A stretch of 64,000 nt of DNA. It comes from QGON01 sp963691905. GTDB taxonomy: Bacteria; Pseudomonadota; Gammaproteobacteria; Chromatiales; Chromatiaceae. The notes beneath the pieces were generated by a model. The model saw only the letters and a program-made list of their open reading frames with translations, was not told the DNA's origin and did not search any database. The stretch is from NCBI GenBank assembly GCA_963691905.1, contig OY829894.1:434001-498000 (forward strand), given 5' to 3'. This document shows, one piece after another, positions 51,393 to 60,552 of this stretch. A program made the translations under genes and the position numbers. The first letter of the stretch is position 1; each line of letters begins with the position of its first letter.

Positions 51393-52487
51393 TCATATTT
51401 GTGAGGGATAGGTTTGGATCCGTTCTCTGGATGCGCCCCTGAACTGCTGTGGGCTCTGGCCGGTCCAGCGTTTAAAGGCGCGGGAGAAATTACTTGGTTC
51501 ACTGAAGCCCAACATGTAACCGATCTCGATGATCTGCCGCTCGCTGTTTGTCAAATACTCCTGCGCCAGCTGTCGACGTGTCCCTGCCAGTATCTCTTTG
51601 TAACTTGTCCGTTCATTTTTCAGCTGCCGCTGGAGGCTCCGCAGACTCATATTGAGTCGCTGTACAATCGCCTCTTCACTGATGGTTCCGCCGGGCAGGG
51701 CGTCGATGATTTGCGTCCTGAGCCGAGCGGAAAGCGTCTGTGGGTCAAAGCGTTTCAGATATTCGATGACGACCTGATCGTTTATTCTTGCCAAATCAGG
51801 GTTGGCGGTGGGCAGTGGACGATCGAACGTTTCCCGATCAAACAGGATCTGGTTGCTAACGCTGGAAAACGTGACGGGGCAGCCAAAGTAGTGTCGGTAG
51901 CGGGTGGCGCAGGTGGCTGGGGATTTTCTTTGCAGATAGACATGAATAGGATGCACAGTGGAACCGGCCGTGATGCGGGACATCTCCACAAACACGGCCA
52001 GGGTGCCGTCGATGGAAGCGGGATCCGGTGTGGCCCGGAAACGTTCAGTGGAGAAGTCGATTCTATAGTGATCACCCTCTGGATTCAGGCTGATCTTGAA
52101 TGCAGTGGAGAGGAAACGCTGATAACAGACGACCCGTTCGATCGCTTCGCGCAGGCTGTTACTTGAGATCATGGAGAGCCCAATCCCATGTAGTGCGGCG
52201 GGTTGCACCACATCTGCCAGTCCCAATCCGAAACACTCGTCCCCGGACCACTCCACAGCCAGCCGCCATGCACGCTGCATCAAGGGGACTGGGATTCGCC
52301 CATTCGGGTCGTTGTATTCATCGGGCCTGATACCCAGCTGTGCGAGAAATGCATCCAGGTCGATACCCTTGGCAATGACGGCCTGGGCCAGCAGTGTGGC
52401 GGCACTGACCAGGGTCGTGTTGGTGCTCTGTTCTTCCGATGCCTTCATGAGCGACTTGGATATTCCGGATATTATTTTGTTGTCCAT
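51393..52487 (-). CDS. AraC-family transcriptional regulator
   Basis: 364 residues from ATG 52487 (a second in-frame ATG at 52448 is possible; neither has a strong ribosome site). The N-terminal half has the OruR/ArgR-like AraC ligand-binding architecture (LAVEWSGDECFGLGLADVV, ALHGIGLSMISSNSLREAI). The C-terminal double helix-turn-helix is complete: EEAIVQRLNMSLRSLQRQL and IIEIGYMLGFSEPSNFSRAF, ending WTGQSPQQFR. Its target is unknown; lpxC, 95 bases downstream on the same strand, and rnm, divergent with starts only 18 bases apart, are the closest candidates. Confidence 0.92.
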   Translation of the reverse strand: MDNKIISGISKSLMKASEEQSTNTTLVSAATLLAQAVIAKGIDLDAFLAQLGIRPDEYNDPNGRIPVPLMQRAWRLAVEWSGDECFGLGLADVVQPAALHGIGLSMISSNSLREAIERVVCYQRFLSTAFKISLNPEGDHYRIDFSTERFRATPDPASIDGTLAVFVEMSRITAGSTVHPIHVYLQRKSPATCATRYRHYFGCPVTFSSVSNQILFDRETFDRPLPTANPDLARINDQVVIEYLKRFDPQTLSARLRTQIIDALPGGTISEEAIVQRLNMSLRSLQRQLKNERTSYKEILAGTRRQLAQEYLTNSERQIIEIGYMLGFSEPSNFSRAFKRWTGQSPQQFRGASRERIQTYPSQI

Positions 52488-52505
52488 AGGGTACAATTCG
52501 CCCCC

Positions 52506-53375
52506 ATGTTTTGCGAATACGATCTTCACAACCACTCCACTGCCTCAGACGGTACTCTGACGCCTGCCAATCTGGTGCAAATGGCGGCAGATGCCGGTGT
52601 GCGCGTATTGGCATTGACTGATCATGACAGTACCGAAGGAGTCCCCGAGGCGATGGAGGCGGCCGCACGGCTGGATATCCATCTGATTGCGGGGGCTGAA
52701 ATCTCCGTGACCTGGCAGCGGCAGACGATCCACATCGTGGCGCTGAATCTCGACACCGATTGCGGCGTCCTGCAAGAAGGTCTGAAAGGCCTGCGCCAGC
52801 GGCGGGATCGACGTGCTGAGGAGATATCGCGGCGGCTGGAGAAGAGCGGAATTCCCGATGCACTCGAAGGGGCGCGCAGTTTTTCCAACGGCAGACTGAT
52901 CAGCCGTACTCACTTTGCACGTTATCTGGCGAAGATTGGCGCAGCTTCCGACGAGCGGGCTGTTTTCAAACATTTTCTGGTCAATGGCAAGCCGGGGCAT
53001 GTTGCGGGCCAGTGGGCCTCCCTGGGTGAGGCGGTTGGCTGGATCAGGGAGGCTGGTGGGCAGGCGGTAGTGGCGCATCCGGCTCGATACAGAATGACAC
53101 GCACCAAATTGCGGCGTCTGCTGGCGGATTTTGTCGAGGCTGGGGGCGTGGGGCTGGAGGTTGTCTCCGGCAGCCACAGCAAGGATGAGGCCTTTACCAT
53201 GTCCCGGCACGCTGAGGATTTTGGTCTGCTGGCATCGGCGGGCTCAGATTTCCACACACCGGAAAATCCCTGGATTGCGTTGGGACGCTTACCACTGCTT
53301 CCCGATGGCTGTGCCCCTGTTTGGCAGGATTGGGGCCTCGCGTTGGAGAGCCCAATTCAGGCAATGTCAGTTTGA
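52506..53375 (+). CDS. rnm: PHP-domain 5'-3' exoribonuclease RNase AM (YciV)
   Basis: 289 residues from ATG 52506, since the family begins at once (EYDLHNHSTASDGTLTP). Metal-binding PHP motifs are complete: HNHS, LTDHDSTEG, GAEIS, VAHPARY and SAGSDFHTP. RNase AM trims the 5' ends of ribosomal RNAs and degrades short oligonucleotides from the 5' end. The TACAAT at 52492 could be a -10 box; if so the transcript is nearly leaderless. It is followed 12 bases later by yciO, as in E. coli. Confidence 0.93.
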   Translation: MFCEYDLHNHSTASDGTLTPANLVQMAADAGVRVLALTDHDSTEGVPEAMEAAARLDIHLIAGAEISVTWQRQTIHIVALNLDTDCGVLQEGLKGLRQRRDRRAEEISRRLEKSGIPDALEGARSFSNGRLISRTHFARYLAKIGAASDERAVFKHFLVNGKPGHVAGQWASLGEAVGWIREAGGQAVVAHPARYRMTRTKLRRLLADFVEAGGVGLEVVSGSHSKDEAFTMSRHAEDFGLLASAGSDFHTPENPWIALGRLPLLPDGCAPVWQDWGLALESPIQAMSV

Positions 53376-53387
53376 CGGACGAGAGAT

Positions 53388-54011
53388 ATGGCGCAGTTTT
53401 TTCAGATACACCCGGATAACCCTCAGCCGCGTTTGATTCGCCAGGTGGTAAATATCATCCGTCAGGGCGGCCTGGTGATCTATCCGACAGACTCCAGTTA
53501 TGCCTTGGGCTGCCAGATCGGAGATAAGGGGGCGATGGAGAAGATCCGGCGTATTCGCAAGTTGGATGAGAGCCACAATTTTACGCTTGTGTGCAGGGAT
53601 CTCACTGAGATCTCCAGCTATGCCAAGGTGGGCAATCAGGAGTTCAGGCTGCTGAAGACCCTGACACCCGGCCCCTACACTTTTATCCATCAGGCCACAA
53701 AGCTGGTACCCCGCCGGCTGCAGCATGCCAAGAGAAAAACCATCGGCATTCGTGTGCCCGACAACCAGATCGTCAGGGATATGCTCGAAGAGCTGGGAGA
53801 GCCGATCATGAGCACCACTCTGATCCTGCCGGGTGACGATATGCCGCTCACCGATCCCTATGAGATGCGGCAGATTCTGGATCATGAGGTGGATCTGATC
53901 ATCGACGGCGGTTATTGCGGATTCGAACCCACCTCTGTGGTGGTGATGACGGAAGAGACGCCGGAAATCGCCAGGGCCGGCAAGGGCGATGTCTCCCTGT
54001 TCGGGGTATAA
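53388..54011 (+). CDS. yciO: YciO, Sua5/YrdC-related protein
   Basis: 207 residues. The YrdC-like fold is clear (VIYPTDSSYALGCQIGDKGA, NFTLVCRDL, RKTIGIRVPDN, STTLILPGDD). Length and the start MAQFFQIHPDNPQPRLI match E. coli YciO rather than TsaC. The paralogue group may make threonylcarbamoyl-AMP weakly; its role is unsettled. It lies in a conserved run rnm-yciO-site-2 protease-trpS. Confidence 0.92.
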   Translation: MAQFFQIHPDNPQPRLIRQVVNIIRQGGLVIYPTDSSYALGCQIGDKGAMEKIRRIRKLDESHNFTLVCRDLTEISSYAKVGNQEFRLLKTLTPGPYTFIHQATKLVPRRLQHAKRKTIGIRVPDNQIVRDMLEELGEPIMSTTLILPGDDMPLTDPYEMRQILDHEVDLIIDGGYCGFEPTSVVVMTEETPEIARAGKGDVSLFGV

Positions 54012-54018
54012 TCCGCCG

Positions 54019-54705
54019 ATGGACGAAATCTTATACAAGCTTTCCATTTTTGCACTGCCCCTGCTGTTTGCCGTCACCGTGCATGAAGCCGCCCACGGCT
54101 GGATGGCGGAGAAGCTGGGGGACAGCACCGCGCGTATGCTCGGACGGGTGACGCTGAACCCTCTCCGGCACATCGATCCTGTCGGTACAGTGGTGGTGCC
54201 GATTGCGGTTTATCTGCTTAGCGGATTTATATTTGGCTGGGCCAAACCGGTGCCGGTCAACTGGAATAATCTGCACAATACCCGGCGGGATGTGGCACTG
54301 GTGTCCCTGGCCGGGCCGGGTGCAAATTTCCTCATGGCCCTGATCTGGGCGCTGCTGATCTATCTGGGATTATGGATTATTGATTCACTTGAATGGGTGG
54401 CGCGTCCACTGATCTACATGGGGGTGGCCGGTGTCCTTTTCAACGCTATTTTAATGGCGCTGAACCTGCTGCCGGTGCCGCCTCTGGATGGTGGTCGCGT
54501 GGTCTATTCACTGTTGCCGCCGAAGATGGCACTGGTCTACTCCCGCCTTGAACCCTATGGCCTGTTTATTGTTGTCCTGCTGTTGGCGACAGGTCTGCTG
54601 GGGATGATTCTCTGGCCCCTGGTCGGCCTGACCATCTCGATCCTGCCGGCAACAGATATTGTGACTCAACTGATCCCCGTCATTCTCAGTCCCGCAAGGA
54701 GTTGA
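54019..54705 (+). CDS. Site-2 protease family (M50) membrane metalloprotease
   Basis: 228 residues from ATG 54019; ten extra codons upstream overlap yciO. Five to six membrane helices. The zinc motif HEAAH is in the first helix (TVHEAAHGWMAEKLGD) and the third ligand in LNLLPVPPLDGGRVVYSL (NxxPxxxxDG). This short branch of the family lacks PDZ and CBS domains; substrates are unknown. Its stop overlaps the region where trpS begins (TTGA), so the two are coupled. Confidence 0.93.
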   Translation: MDEILYKLSIFALPLLFAVTVHEAAHGWMAEKLGDSTARMLGRVTLNPLRHIDPVGTVVVPIAVYLLSGFIFGWAKPVPVNWNNLHNTRRDVALVSLAGPGANFLMALIWALLIYLGLWIIDSLEWVARPLIYMGVAGVLFNAILMALNLLPVPPLDGGRVVYSLLPPKMALVYSRLEPYGLFIVVLLLATGLLGMILWPLVGLTISILPATDIVTQLIPVILSPARS

Positions 54706-54707
54706 TC

Positions 54708-55925
54708 TTGAATTCTGTTTCCGCACAGCACTCGCGCGTGCTCTCCGGCATGCGCCCTACCGGTCGTCTCCATCTGGGCCACTATCACGGCGTGCTGAAA
54801 AACTGGGTGGAACTCCAACATGAGCACGAGTGTTTCTTCTTCGTTGCCGACTGGCATGCACTGACCACTCACTACGATGACCCTTCAGTGGTTCCGGCGA
54901 GTGTGCGCGATATGGTGATCGACTGGCTGGCAGCCGGTGTCGATACCGAGAAGGCGACCCTGTTCGTGCAGTCCCATGTGCCGGAACATGCGGAGTTGCA
55001 TCTGCTGCTCTCCATGATTACCCCGCTGGGCTGGCTGGAGCGGGTACCCAGTTATAAAGATCAGCAGGAGAAGCTGAAAGAGAAGGATCTGGCTACCTAC
55101 GGTTTTCTCGGTTATCCACTGCTGCAGTCTGCGGATATCCTGATCTACAAGGCCGGATATGTTCCGGTGGGCGAGGATCAGGTGGCGCATGTTGAACTGA
55201 CCCGTGAGGTGGCGCGCCGCTTCAACCACATCTATGGGCGCGAGGCCGACTTCGAAGAGAAGGCGGAGCAGGCAAAGAAGAAGATGGGAAAAAAGAGCGC
55301 CAAGGCGTTCGATCGATACCGCCGCGCCTATCAGGAGCAGGGTGACCTGGAGGCGCTGACATCGGCCCGTGACCTGCTCGAATCCCAACAGAACATCACC
55401 GACAGCGATCGGGAGCGGTTGTTCGGCTTCCTTGAAGGGGGCGGCAGGATCATCCTGGTGGAGCCCCAGCCATTGTTGACCAAGGCCTCCAAGATGCCGG
55501 GGCTGGACGGCCAGAAGATGTCCAAGTCCTATGGCAATACCATCTCCCTGCGGGAGAGTCCGGAAGCCCTGGAGACCATGCTCAAGCGCATGCCCACCGA
55601 CACCAACCGGGTGCGGCGTACCGATCCGGGCGATCCGGCCAAATGTCCGGTCTGGCAGTTTCACGAGGTCTACTCCAATGATGAGATAAAGGCCTGGGTG
55701 CAGGAGGGGTGCCGTTCCGCTGGAATCGGTTGTCTTGACTGCAAAGCGCCTGTGATCGAATCGGTGCTGGCGGAACTCAGACCGATGCAGGCGAGGGCGG
55801 AGGTGTTCGATGCCCAGCCGGAATTGGTGGACGACATTATCGCTGCAGGCTGTGAAAGGGCACGGGAAGTGGCGAAAGAGACCATGGCAGAGGTTCGCCA
55901 GGTAATGTCTCTGGATCGCTTCTGA
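54708..55925 (+). CDS. trpS: Tryptophanyl-tRNA synthetase TrpS
   Basis: 405 residues with TTG start at 54708, chosen because AGGAG stands six bases upstream; another TTG at 54702 overlaps the previous stop. Class I synthetase: HIGH-type GHYHG near residue 24 and KMSKS in GQKMSKSYGN. It is longer than the usual 330-residue form because of an insertion of about 60 residues after position 165 (Lys/Glu-rich, EQAKKKMGKKSAKAF), a variation seen in a long-type TrpS of proteobacteria. Confidence 0.96.
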   Translation: MNSVSAQHSRVLSGMRPTGRLHLGHYHGVLKNWVELQHEHECFFFVADWHALTTHYDDPSVVPASVRDMVIDWLAAGVDTEKATLFVQSHVPEHAELHLLLSMITPLGWLERVPSYKDQQEKLKEKDLATYGFLGYPLLQSADILIYKAGYVPVGEDQVAHVELTREVARRFNHIYGREADFEEKAEQAKKKMGKKSAKAFDRYRRAYQEQGDLEALTSARDLLESQQNITDSDRERLFGFLEGGGRIILVEPQPLLTKASKMPGLDGQKMSKSYGNTISLRESPEALETMLKRMPTDTNRVRRTDPGDPAKCPVWQFHEVYSNDEIKAWVQEGCRSAGIGCLDCKAPVIESVLAELRPMQARAEVFDAQPELVDDIIAAGCERAREVAKETMAEVRQVMSLDRF

Positions 55926-55939
55926 ACCGGCATTCGAAA

Positions 55940-56758
55940 ATGGAACCCACAGAAACACATCCTCACCACCATCCCGAGCAGGAGGAGATGCCCTTCGCAG
56001 TGGTTCAGGGTGAGCCTTTGGCAACGCCGCCGACGGATCTCTATATCCCGCCGGATGCTTTGGAGGTGTTTCTCGATGCCTTCGAGGGGCCGTTGGATCT
56101 GCTGCTCTATCTTATCAAACGGCAGAATCTGGACATTCTCGACATCCCCATCGCAGAGATTACCCTGCAGTATGTTCAGTACATTGAGATGATGGAGGAT
56201 CTGCGGCTTGAACTGGCTGCGGATTATCTGGTGATGGCAGCGATGCTGGCAGAGATCAAATCCCGTATGCTGCTGCCGCGTCCGGTCAGAGAGGATGATG
56301 AAGGTGAAGACCCTCGGGCGGAACTGGTGCGCAGATTACAGGAGTACGAGCGCTACAAGCAGGCCGCAGAGGATCTCGATGACTTGGAACACATGACCCG
56401 CGATAACTTTCAGGGGCATGCCGAACTGGTCGACCGCCATGTTGAGGCGCGGGATCCTGATGTGGATCTGAAAGAGGTACTGTTGGCCTTTCGTGATGTG
56501 CTCCACCGGGCGGACATGTTTACCAGCCACCGGGTCGAAAAAGAGGCGCTCTCCGTCAGGGAGAAGATGTCCCTGGTGCTGGAAAAGATCAACGGCGAAA
56601 GTTTTACTGAATTTACCGATCTGTTTGATTTTACCGAGGGCAGGTTGGGCGTGGTGGTCACTTTTCTGGCAGTTCTTGAGTTGATCAAGAGTTCGCTGGT
56701 TGAATTGGTGCAGTCGGAGTCCTTTGCCCCAATTCACATAAAAGCGGTGACATCCTGA
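55940..56758 (+). CDS. scpA: Segregation and condensation protein A (kleisin)
   Basis: 272 residues, beginning 14 bases after trpS. The conserved block is FEGPLDLLLYLIKRQNLDIL with PIAEITLQY, the N-terminal helix that binds the SMC neck. The middle is acidic, and a winged-helix C-terminus (LGVVVTFLAVLELIKSSLV) contacts the SMC head. A His/Glu-rich leader of about 30 residues precedes the fold. Acts with SMC (23834) and ScpB (next gene). Confidence 0.95.
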   Translation: MEPTETHPHHHPEQEEMPFAVVQGEPLATPPTDLYIPPDALEVFLDAFEGPLDLLLYLIKRQNLDILDIPIAEITLQYVQYIEMMEDLRLELAADYLVMAAMLAEIKSRMLLPRPVREDDEGEDPRAELVRRLQEYERYKQAAEDLDDLEHMTRDNFQGHAELVDRHVEARDPDVDLKEVLLAFRDVLHRADMFTSHRVEKEALSVREKMSLVLEKINGESFTEFTDLFDFTEGRLGVVVTFLAVLELIKSSLVELVQSESFAPIHIKAVTS

Positions 56759-56772
56759 GGAAATGAACCATC

Positions 56773-57600
56773 ATGTCGTCTAATGAAACACTGAAGCAGA
56801 TCATCGAGGCTGCGCTGCTGGCGGCAGGCAGACCCTTGAGTCTGGATCAGTTACAGGCCCTGTTCGAGAAAGAGGATGAGCCGGAGAAGAATCGTTTGCG
56901 GGAGATACTCGCCGAACTGACAGAAGACTACCAGGGGCGTGGGATCGAAATCAGGGAGGTCGGTAATGGTTTCCGTATCCAGGTGCGCAGCGAATTCTCT
57001 CCCTGGGTCTCCAAACTCTGGGATGAGCGCCCGCCAAAGTACTCCCGCGCACTGCTGGAGACCCTGGCGCTGATCGCCTACCGTCAACCGATCACCCGTG
57101 GAGAGATTGAGGATATTCGTGGCGTCAGTGTCAGCACCAACATCGTCAAGACCCTTACGGAGCGGGAGTGGGTGCGAGTGGTGGGCCATCGTGATGTGCC
57201 GGGTAAACCGGCGCTATACGCCACCACCAAAGAGTTTCTCGATTACTTCAACCTGAAGGGTCTGAGCGAGTTGCCGACGCTGGCGGAGATTCGCGATCTC
57301 GATTCCATCAATCGCGAACTGGAATTGAAAGACCCCGACAAACTGGACGAAGAAGCCGCCGAGCCTGAGCAGACGCCAGACGAAGTCATGGATGCTCAAC
57401 AAGTGGTGGAAACAGATCAACCAGAGGAGAATGGAATCCCGGAAGAAACTGCAGACGGGGCCGATCTCCAGGATGAGTCTGGCCAAAAGAGTGAGCATTC
57501 GATGGTATCGGAGACACCAGATACCAGTGTCGATGTAGAAGAAGATGAATTAGAGACTGATCAGATTGATCAGGCTGAGACCGGTCGTTTAGATGAGTGA
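56773..57600 (+). CDS. scpB: Segregation and condensation protein B
   Basis: 275 residues. Two winged-helix domains: KQIIEAALLAAGRPLSLDQL and the conserved ALLETLALIAYRQPITRGEI plus IRGVSVSTNIVKTL. Residues after about 190 form a very acidic, probably disordered, tail (Glu/Asp/Gln rich), longer than in the E. coli-lacking-ScpB comparison species such as Bacillus. ScpB dimers bind ScpA. The last codons overlap rluB by 8 bases. Confidence 0.95.
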   Translation: MSSNETLKQIIEAALLAAGRPLSLDQLQALFEKEDEPEKNRLREILAELTEDYQGRGIEIREVGNGFRIQVRSEFSPWVSKLWDERPPKYSRALLETLALIAYRQPITRGEIEDIRGVSVSTNIVKTLTEREWVRVVGHRDVPGKPALYATTKEFLDYFNLKGLSELPTLAEIRDLDSINRELELKDPDKLDEEAAEPEQTPDEVMDAQQVVETDQPEENGIPEETADGADLQDESGQKSEHSMVSETPDTSVDVEEDELETDQIDQAETGRLDE

Positions 57601-58603
57601 TAAAAAGATAAATTCAGGTGAGCGCCTGCAAAAAGTGCTGGCCAATGCCGGCATGGGATCCCGACGTGAGATCGAAGGCTGGATCAGTGCAGGCCGGATC
57701 GAGGTCAATGGTGAGACAGCACAGCTTGGGCAGCGGGTGCAACCGAGTGACCGTATCAAAGTGGATGGACGTCCGATCTCCAGCAAACGCATGGCTGCTC
57801 CCGAACGTGAAGTGATGGTCTACAACAAACCGGAAGGGGAGCTGGTTACCCGCAAGGATCCGGAGGGACGCCGCACGGTTTTTGAACATCTGCCGCGGCT
57901 CAAACATGGCCGCTGGATTCCGGTGGGACGTCTGGATCTCAACTCATCCGGTCTATTGTTGCTGACCACCGATGGCGAACTGGCCAACCGGCTGATGCAT
58001 CCGAGCCGCCAGGTGGAAAGGGAGTATGCCGTGCGCGTCATGGGGCAGGTCACAGAGGATCAGCTCAAACAGTTGACTCATGGTGTCGAGCTTGAAGATG
58101 GCCCTGCGCGATTCGAAGAGATCGTGGAATCGGGTGGCGACGGCATCAATCGCTGGTATCACGTCGTTATCATGGAGGGGCGCCAACGGGAAGTGCGCCG
58201 CATGTGGGAAGCGGTTGGGGCGCAGGTCAATCGCCTGAAGCGCGTACGCTACGGTAGCGTGATGCTCGACAGTGCACTGAAAGTGGGACGTTGGCGCTAT
58301 CTGAACACACCGGAATTAAATGAGCTACTGGAAGCAATGGGGCTGGAGCCGGAAAAGCGCCAGCGTGCACCGCGCTCGGGTGGCGACGATCGGTACAGTG
58401 GGAGAACATCCAAAGACGGGGCGCGCCAACGTCGCGAGGATGGCCCGAAACGTCCATGGAAAGGCCGTGACAGTGAAAAATCCAAGTCACCACGGCGAAG
58501 CGACGACGAAAGCGGCCCATGGAAACGTAAATCGGTAAAAAAATCCGCACCCACCAAACGTCGTGAGGGAACCTCTGATCCCTGGGGACGTAAAAAACGC
58601 TAG
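57593..58603 (+). CDS. rluB: 23S rRNA pseudouridine synthase RluB
   Basis: 336 residues from ATG 57593, overlapping scpB. N-terminal S4 domain (RLQKVLANAGMGSRREIEGW), then the RsuA-type catalytic domain with the catalytic aspartate in GRLDLNSSGLLLLT, and RQREVRRMWEAVG. RluB makes pseudouridine 2605 of 23S rRNA. The C-terminal 80 residues are a basic, Arg/Lys/Ser/Gly-rich disordered tail with two copies of a GPWK-like motif, likely RNA-binding. Confidence 0.95.
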   Translation: MSDKKINSGERLQKVLANAGMGSRREIEGWISAGRIEVNGETAQLGQRVQPSDRIKVDGRPISSKRMAAPEREVMVYNKPEGELVTRKDPEGRRTVFEHLPRLKHGRWIPVGRLDLNSSGLLLLTTDGELANRLMHPSRQVEREYAVRVMGQVTEDQLKQLTHGVELEDGPARFEEIVESGGDGINRWYHVVIMEGRQREVRRMWEAVGAQVNRLKRVRYGSVMLDSALKVGRWRYLNTPELNELLEAMGLEPEKRQRAPRSGGDDRYSGRTSKDGARQRREDGPKRPWKGRDSEKSKSPRRSDDESGPWKRKSVKKSAPTKRREGTSDPWGRKKR

Positions 58604-58605
58604 CG

Positions 58606-59253
58606 TTGAGACTGTCAAAACAATCACTCACCCGAATCTTCGATGCCCTGCTGGCTGCATATGGGAAGCAGCACTGGTGGCCTGGAGAGACACCCTTTGA
58701 GGTGATGATCGGGGCAGTGTTGACCCAGAACACCGCATGGTCAAATGTGGAACGGGCAATCTGCAATCTCAAGGAGGCCGGATTGCTCGACGGCCAAAAA
58801 ATGGCGAAGGCCGATACGTCCCTCCTGGCACAGCTGATTCGCCCGTCCGGGTATTTCAATATCAAGGCAAAACGGTTACAGAATCTCTGCAATGCATTGA
58901 TCGCAGAAGAGGCACTGGAATCGATGTCCGATGAAGTGCTGCGGAAGTGGTTGCTCGATATCAATGGCATCGGCCCGGAGACCGCTGACGATATCCTGCT
59001 CTATGCTTTTGAACGTCCGTTTTTTGTAATTGATGCCTACACTCGCAGACTCTTTTTTCGATTTGGACTGGTATCGGGTGATGAAAGTTATGAGATGCTG
59101 CGATCAGAGTTCGAGCAGACGCTGGGTCCGGATGTCGAGCTGTATAATGAATACCATGCATTGATCGTTCGTCATGCGAAAGAAGCCTGCCGGACCAAAC
59201 CGTTATGTGAGATCTGTTGCTTACGCCGTTCTTGTGGGTGGAAAGATTGGTAG
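58606..59253 (+). CDS. Endonuclease III-like HhH-GPD DNA glycosylase
   Basis: 215 residues starting at TTG 58606, two bases after the rluB stop, with no strong ribosome site. Helix-hairpin-helix INGIGPETADDILLYA and catalytic-type Asp in VIDAYTRR are present, and a four-cysteine C-terminal loop (C-x6-C-x2/3-C-x5-C type) suggests an iron-sulfur cluster. The lysine that makes bifunctional Nth a lyase (GxGxxTA, K in E. coli) is replaced by glutamate here. It is probably a monofunctional glycosylase of the mismatch or endonuclease III-related subgroup. Confidence 0.87.
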   Translation: MRLSKQSLTRIFDALLAAYGKQHWWPGETPFEVMIGAVLTQNTAWSNVERAICNLKEAGLLDGQKMAKADTSLLAQLIRPSGYFNIKAKRLQNLCNALIAEEALESMSDEVLRKWLLDINGIGPETADDILLYAFERPFFVIDAYTRRLFFRFGLVSGDESYEMLRSEFEQTLGPDVELYNEYHALIVRHAKEACRTKPLCEICCLRRSCGWKDW

Positions 59254-59333
59254 GCCGGTTCAAGCGTAGTGGAACCGGCAAACAAGGGTTGTAGATTTAT
59301 TGCCTGATCCGCTGCGCTTGATCAGGCCTACGA
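59251..59333. repeat. Palindromic repeat, family B (copy 3)
   Basis: First unit TAGGCCGGTTCAAGCGTAGT followed by GGAACCGGC, second TGCCTGATCCGCTGCGCTTG followed by ATCAGGCCTACG. The layout of two adjacent hairpins is the same as in copies 1 and 2. It sits between convergent genes and overlaps the stop of the glycosylase gene. Confidence 0.75.
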
Positions 59334-59343
59334 ACTATTGGGT

Positions 59344-60258
59344 TCATTCTGCGACTGCAACCTGGTTACGGCCCTTCTCCTTGGCTTGGTAGAGTGCTTC
59401 GTCAGCCCTGACAAAGAGATGTTCACTCTCTTCGTTGCAATTGAGTGTGGCGATGCCAAGACTCATTGTGATGCTCAGCCCCTTTGAACTGGCAAAGACC
59501 AGTGCTTCGATATTCTGTCTTATGCGTTCGGCAAGAAGAAGTGCGCCCGCCTGGTCAGTTCCACTCAATACAACCGTGAACTCCTCACCGCCATAGCGGT
59601 AGAGTGCGTCGCTGCTGCGAATAGTGGCTTCGACTGCCTGTGCCACGCATTTCAGCACATAGTCTCCAATGGAGTGACCATACTGGTCGTTGACCTTTTT
59701 GAAAAAATCGATATCAAGAACGATGAGGGAGAGTTCAGATCCGTTGCGATGGCCCAGTTCTACCTCCCGGTGGAAATTGCTGTCGAAGGCTGTCCGGTTT
59801 TTTACGCCAGTCAGTGAATCGACAAAGGCGGATTGAATCGCTTCTCGATAGAGCAGGGCGTTGCGCAGAGGATAGAGCAGGGTAGTCAGAAGATTCTCCA
59901 GCAACTTGGCTTCCGCGTCTTTAAATCGTCTGCTGCGGCTGAAACCAATATCTCCGAGTGGCTGATCCAGAACCTTAAGACTATAGTTAATGTTATGGCG
60001 GCACTGTTCTCCCGTGGTGATGGTTAATGCATTGCCCGGCAGTTGGAATGTTGCGCCGTCATATTTGAAATGGGACTTGATGACGTCAAAGAAAAGCTCG
60101 ATCAGGTTCTCCAGTTCAAGCGTGGTCTGTAGCCTGGTCGTGAGTTCCACCACCTGAGCAATCTGCTGTCCACCCTCGCTGTTCTGTGCAATGCCCTCGG
60201 GTAGAAGAGAAACACCTGCTGGAGAGTTGCTTTCTAAGCTTTGGATGTAACCCGTCAT
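59344..60258 (-). CDS. GAF-GGDEF diguanylate cyclase
   Basis: 304 residues; start preceded by AGGTCAG. An N-terminal GAF-like sensor (about 35-135) is followed by the cyclase domain with LTGVKNRTAFDS, IVLDIDFFKKVNDQYGHSIGD and the active site YGGEEFTVV. An RxxD inhibitory site (RSSD) lies upstream of it. Soluble. Likely an active c-di-GMP cyclase. The 294-base upstream gap is AT-rich and has no gene. Confidence 0.94.
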   Translation of the reverse strand: MTGYIQSLESNSPAGVSLLPEGIAQNSEGGQQIAQVVELTTRLQTTLELENLIELFFDVIKSHFKYDGATFQLPGNALTITTGEQCRHNINYSLKVLDQPLGDIGFSRSRRFKDAEAKLLENLLTTLLYPLRNALLYREAIQSAFVDSLTGVKNRTAFDSNFHREVELGHRNGSELSLIVLDIDFFKKVNDQYGHSIGDYVLKCVAQAVEATIRSSDALYRYGGEEFTVVLSGTDQAGALLLAERIRQNIEALVFASSKGLSITMSLGIATLNCNEESEHLFVRADEALYQAKEKGRNQVAVAE

Positions 60259-60552
60259 TTTTCTGACCTGCGTTTTTGTGATTTGTATTATCTGTAGCGA
60301 TTAGCATGCCAAAAATATAATTGCTAATAAAAACAATAGTGTATGACATCTATCTCTTTCCAATGTCAAAAAAGTGCCGCGAATAGGGTACTCGCATTGG
60401 GACTATAATTACTTTTACAGGTGATCCGTGACGCTCTATCAAACCAATTGACCCGGCATGGATGCGGTTTACAATTGGATCCGGTTTTTTGATCTTGTGC
60501 GTTTAACCTATTGAAGTGGGTAGACTGGCCAACGACCATTAAGGTATAGATC

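Noticed and set aside
54885..56024. 379-codon open frame on the minus strand
   Set aside because: Antisense to trpS, with no recognised blocks in its translation.
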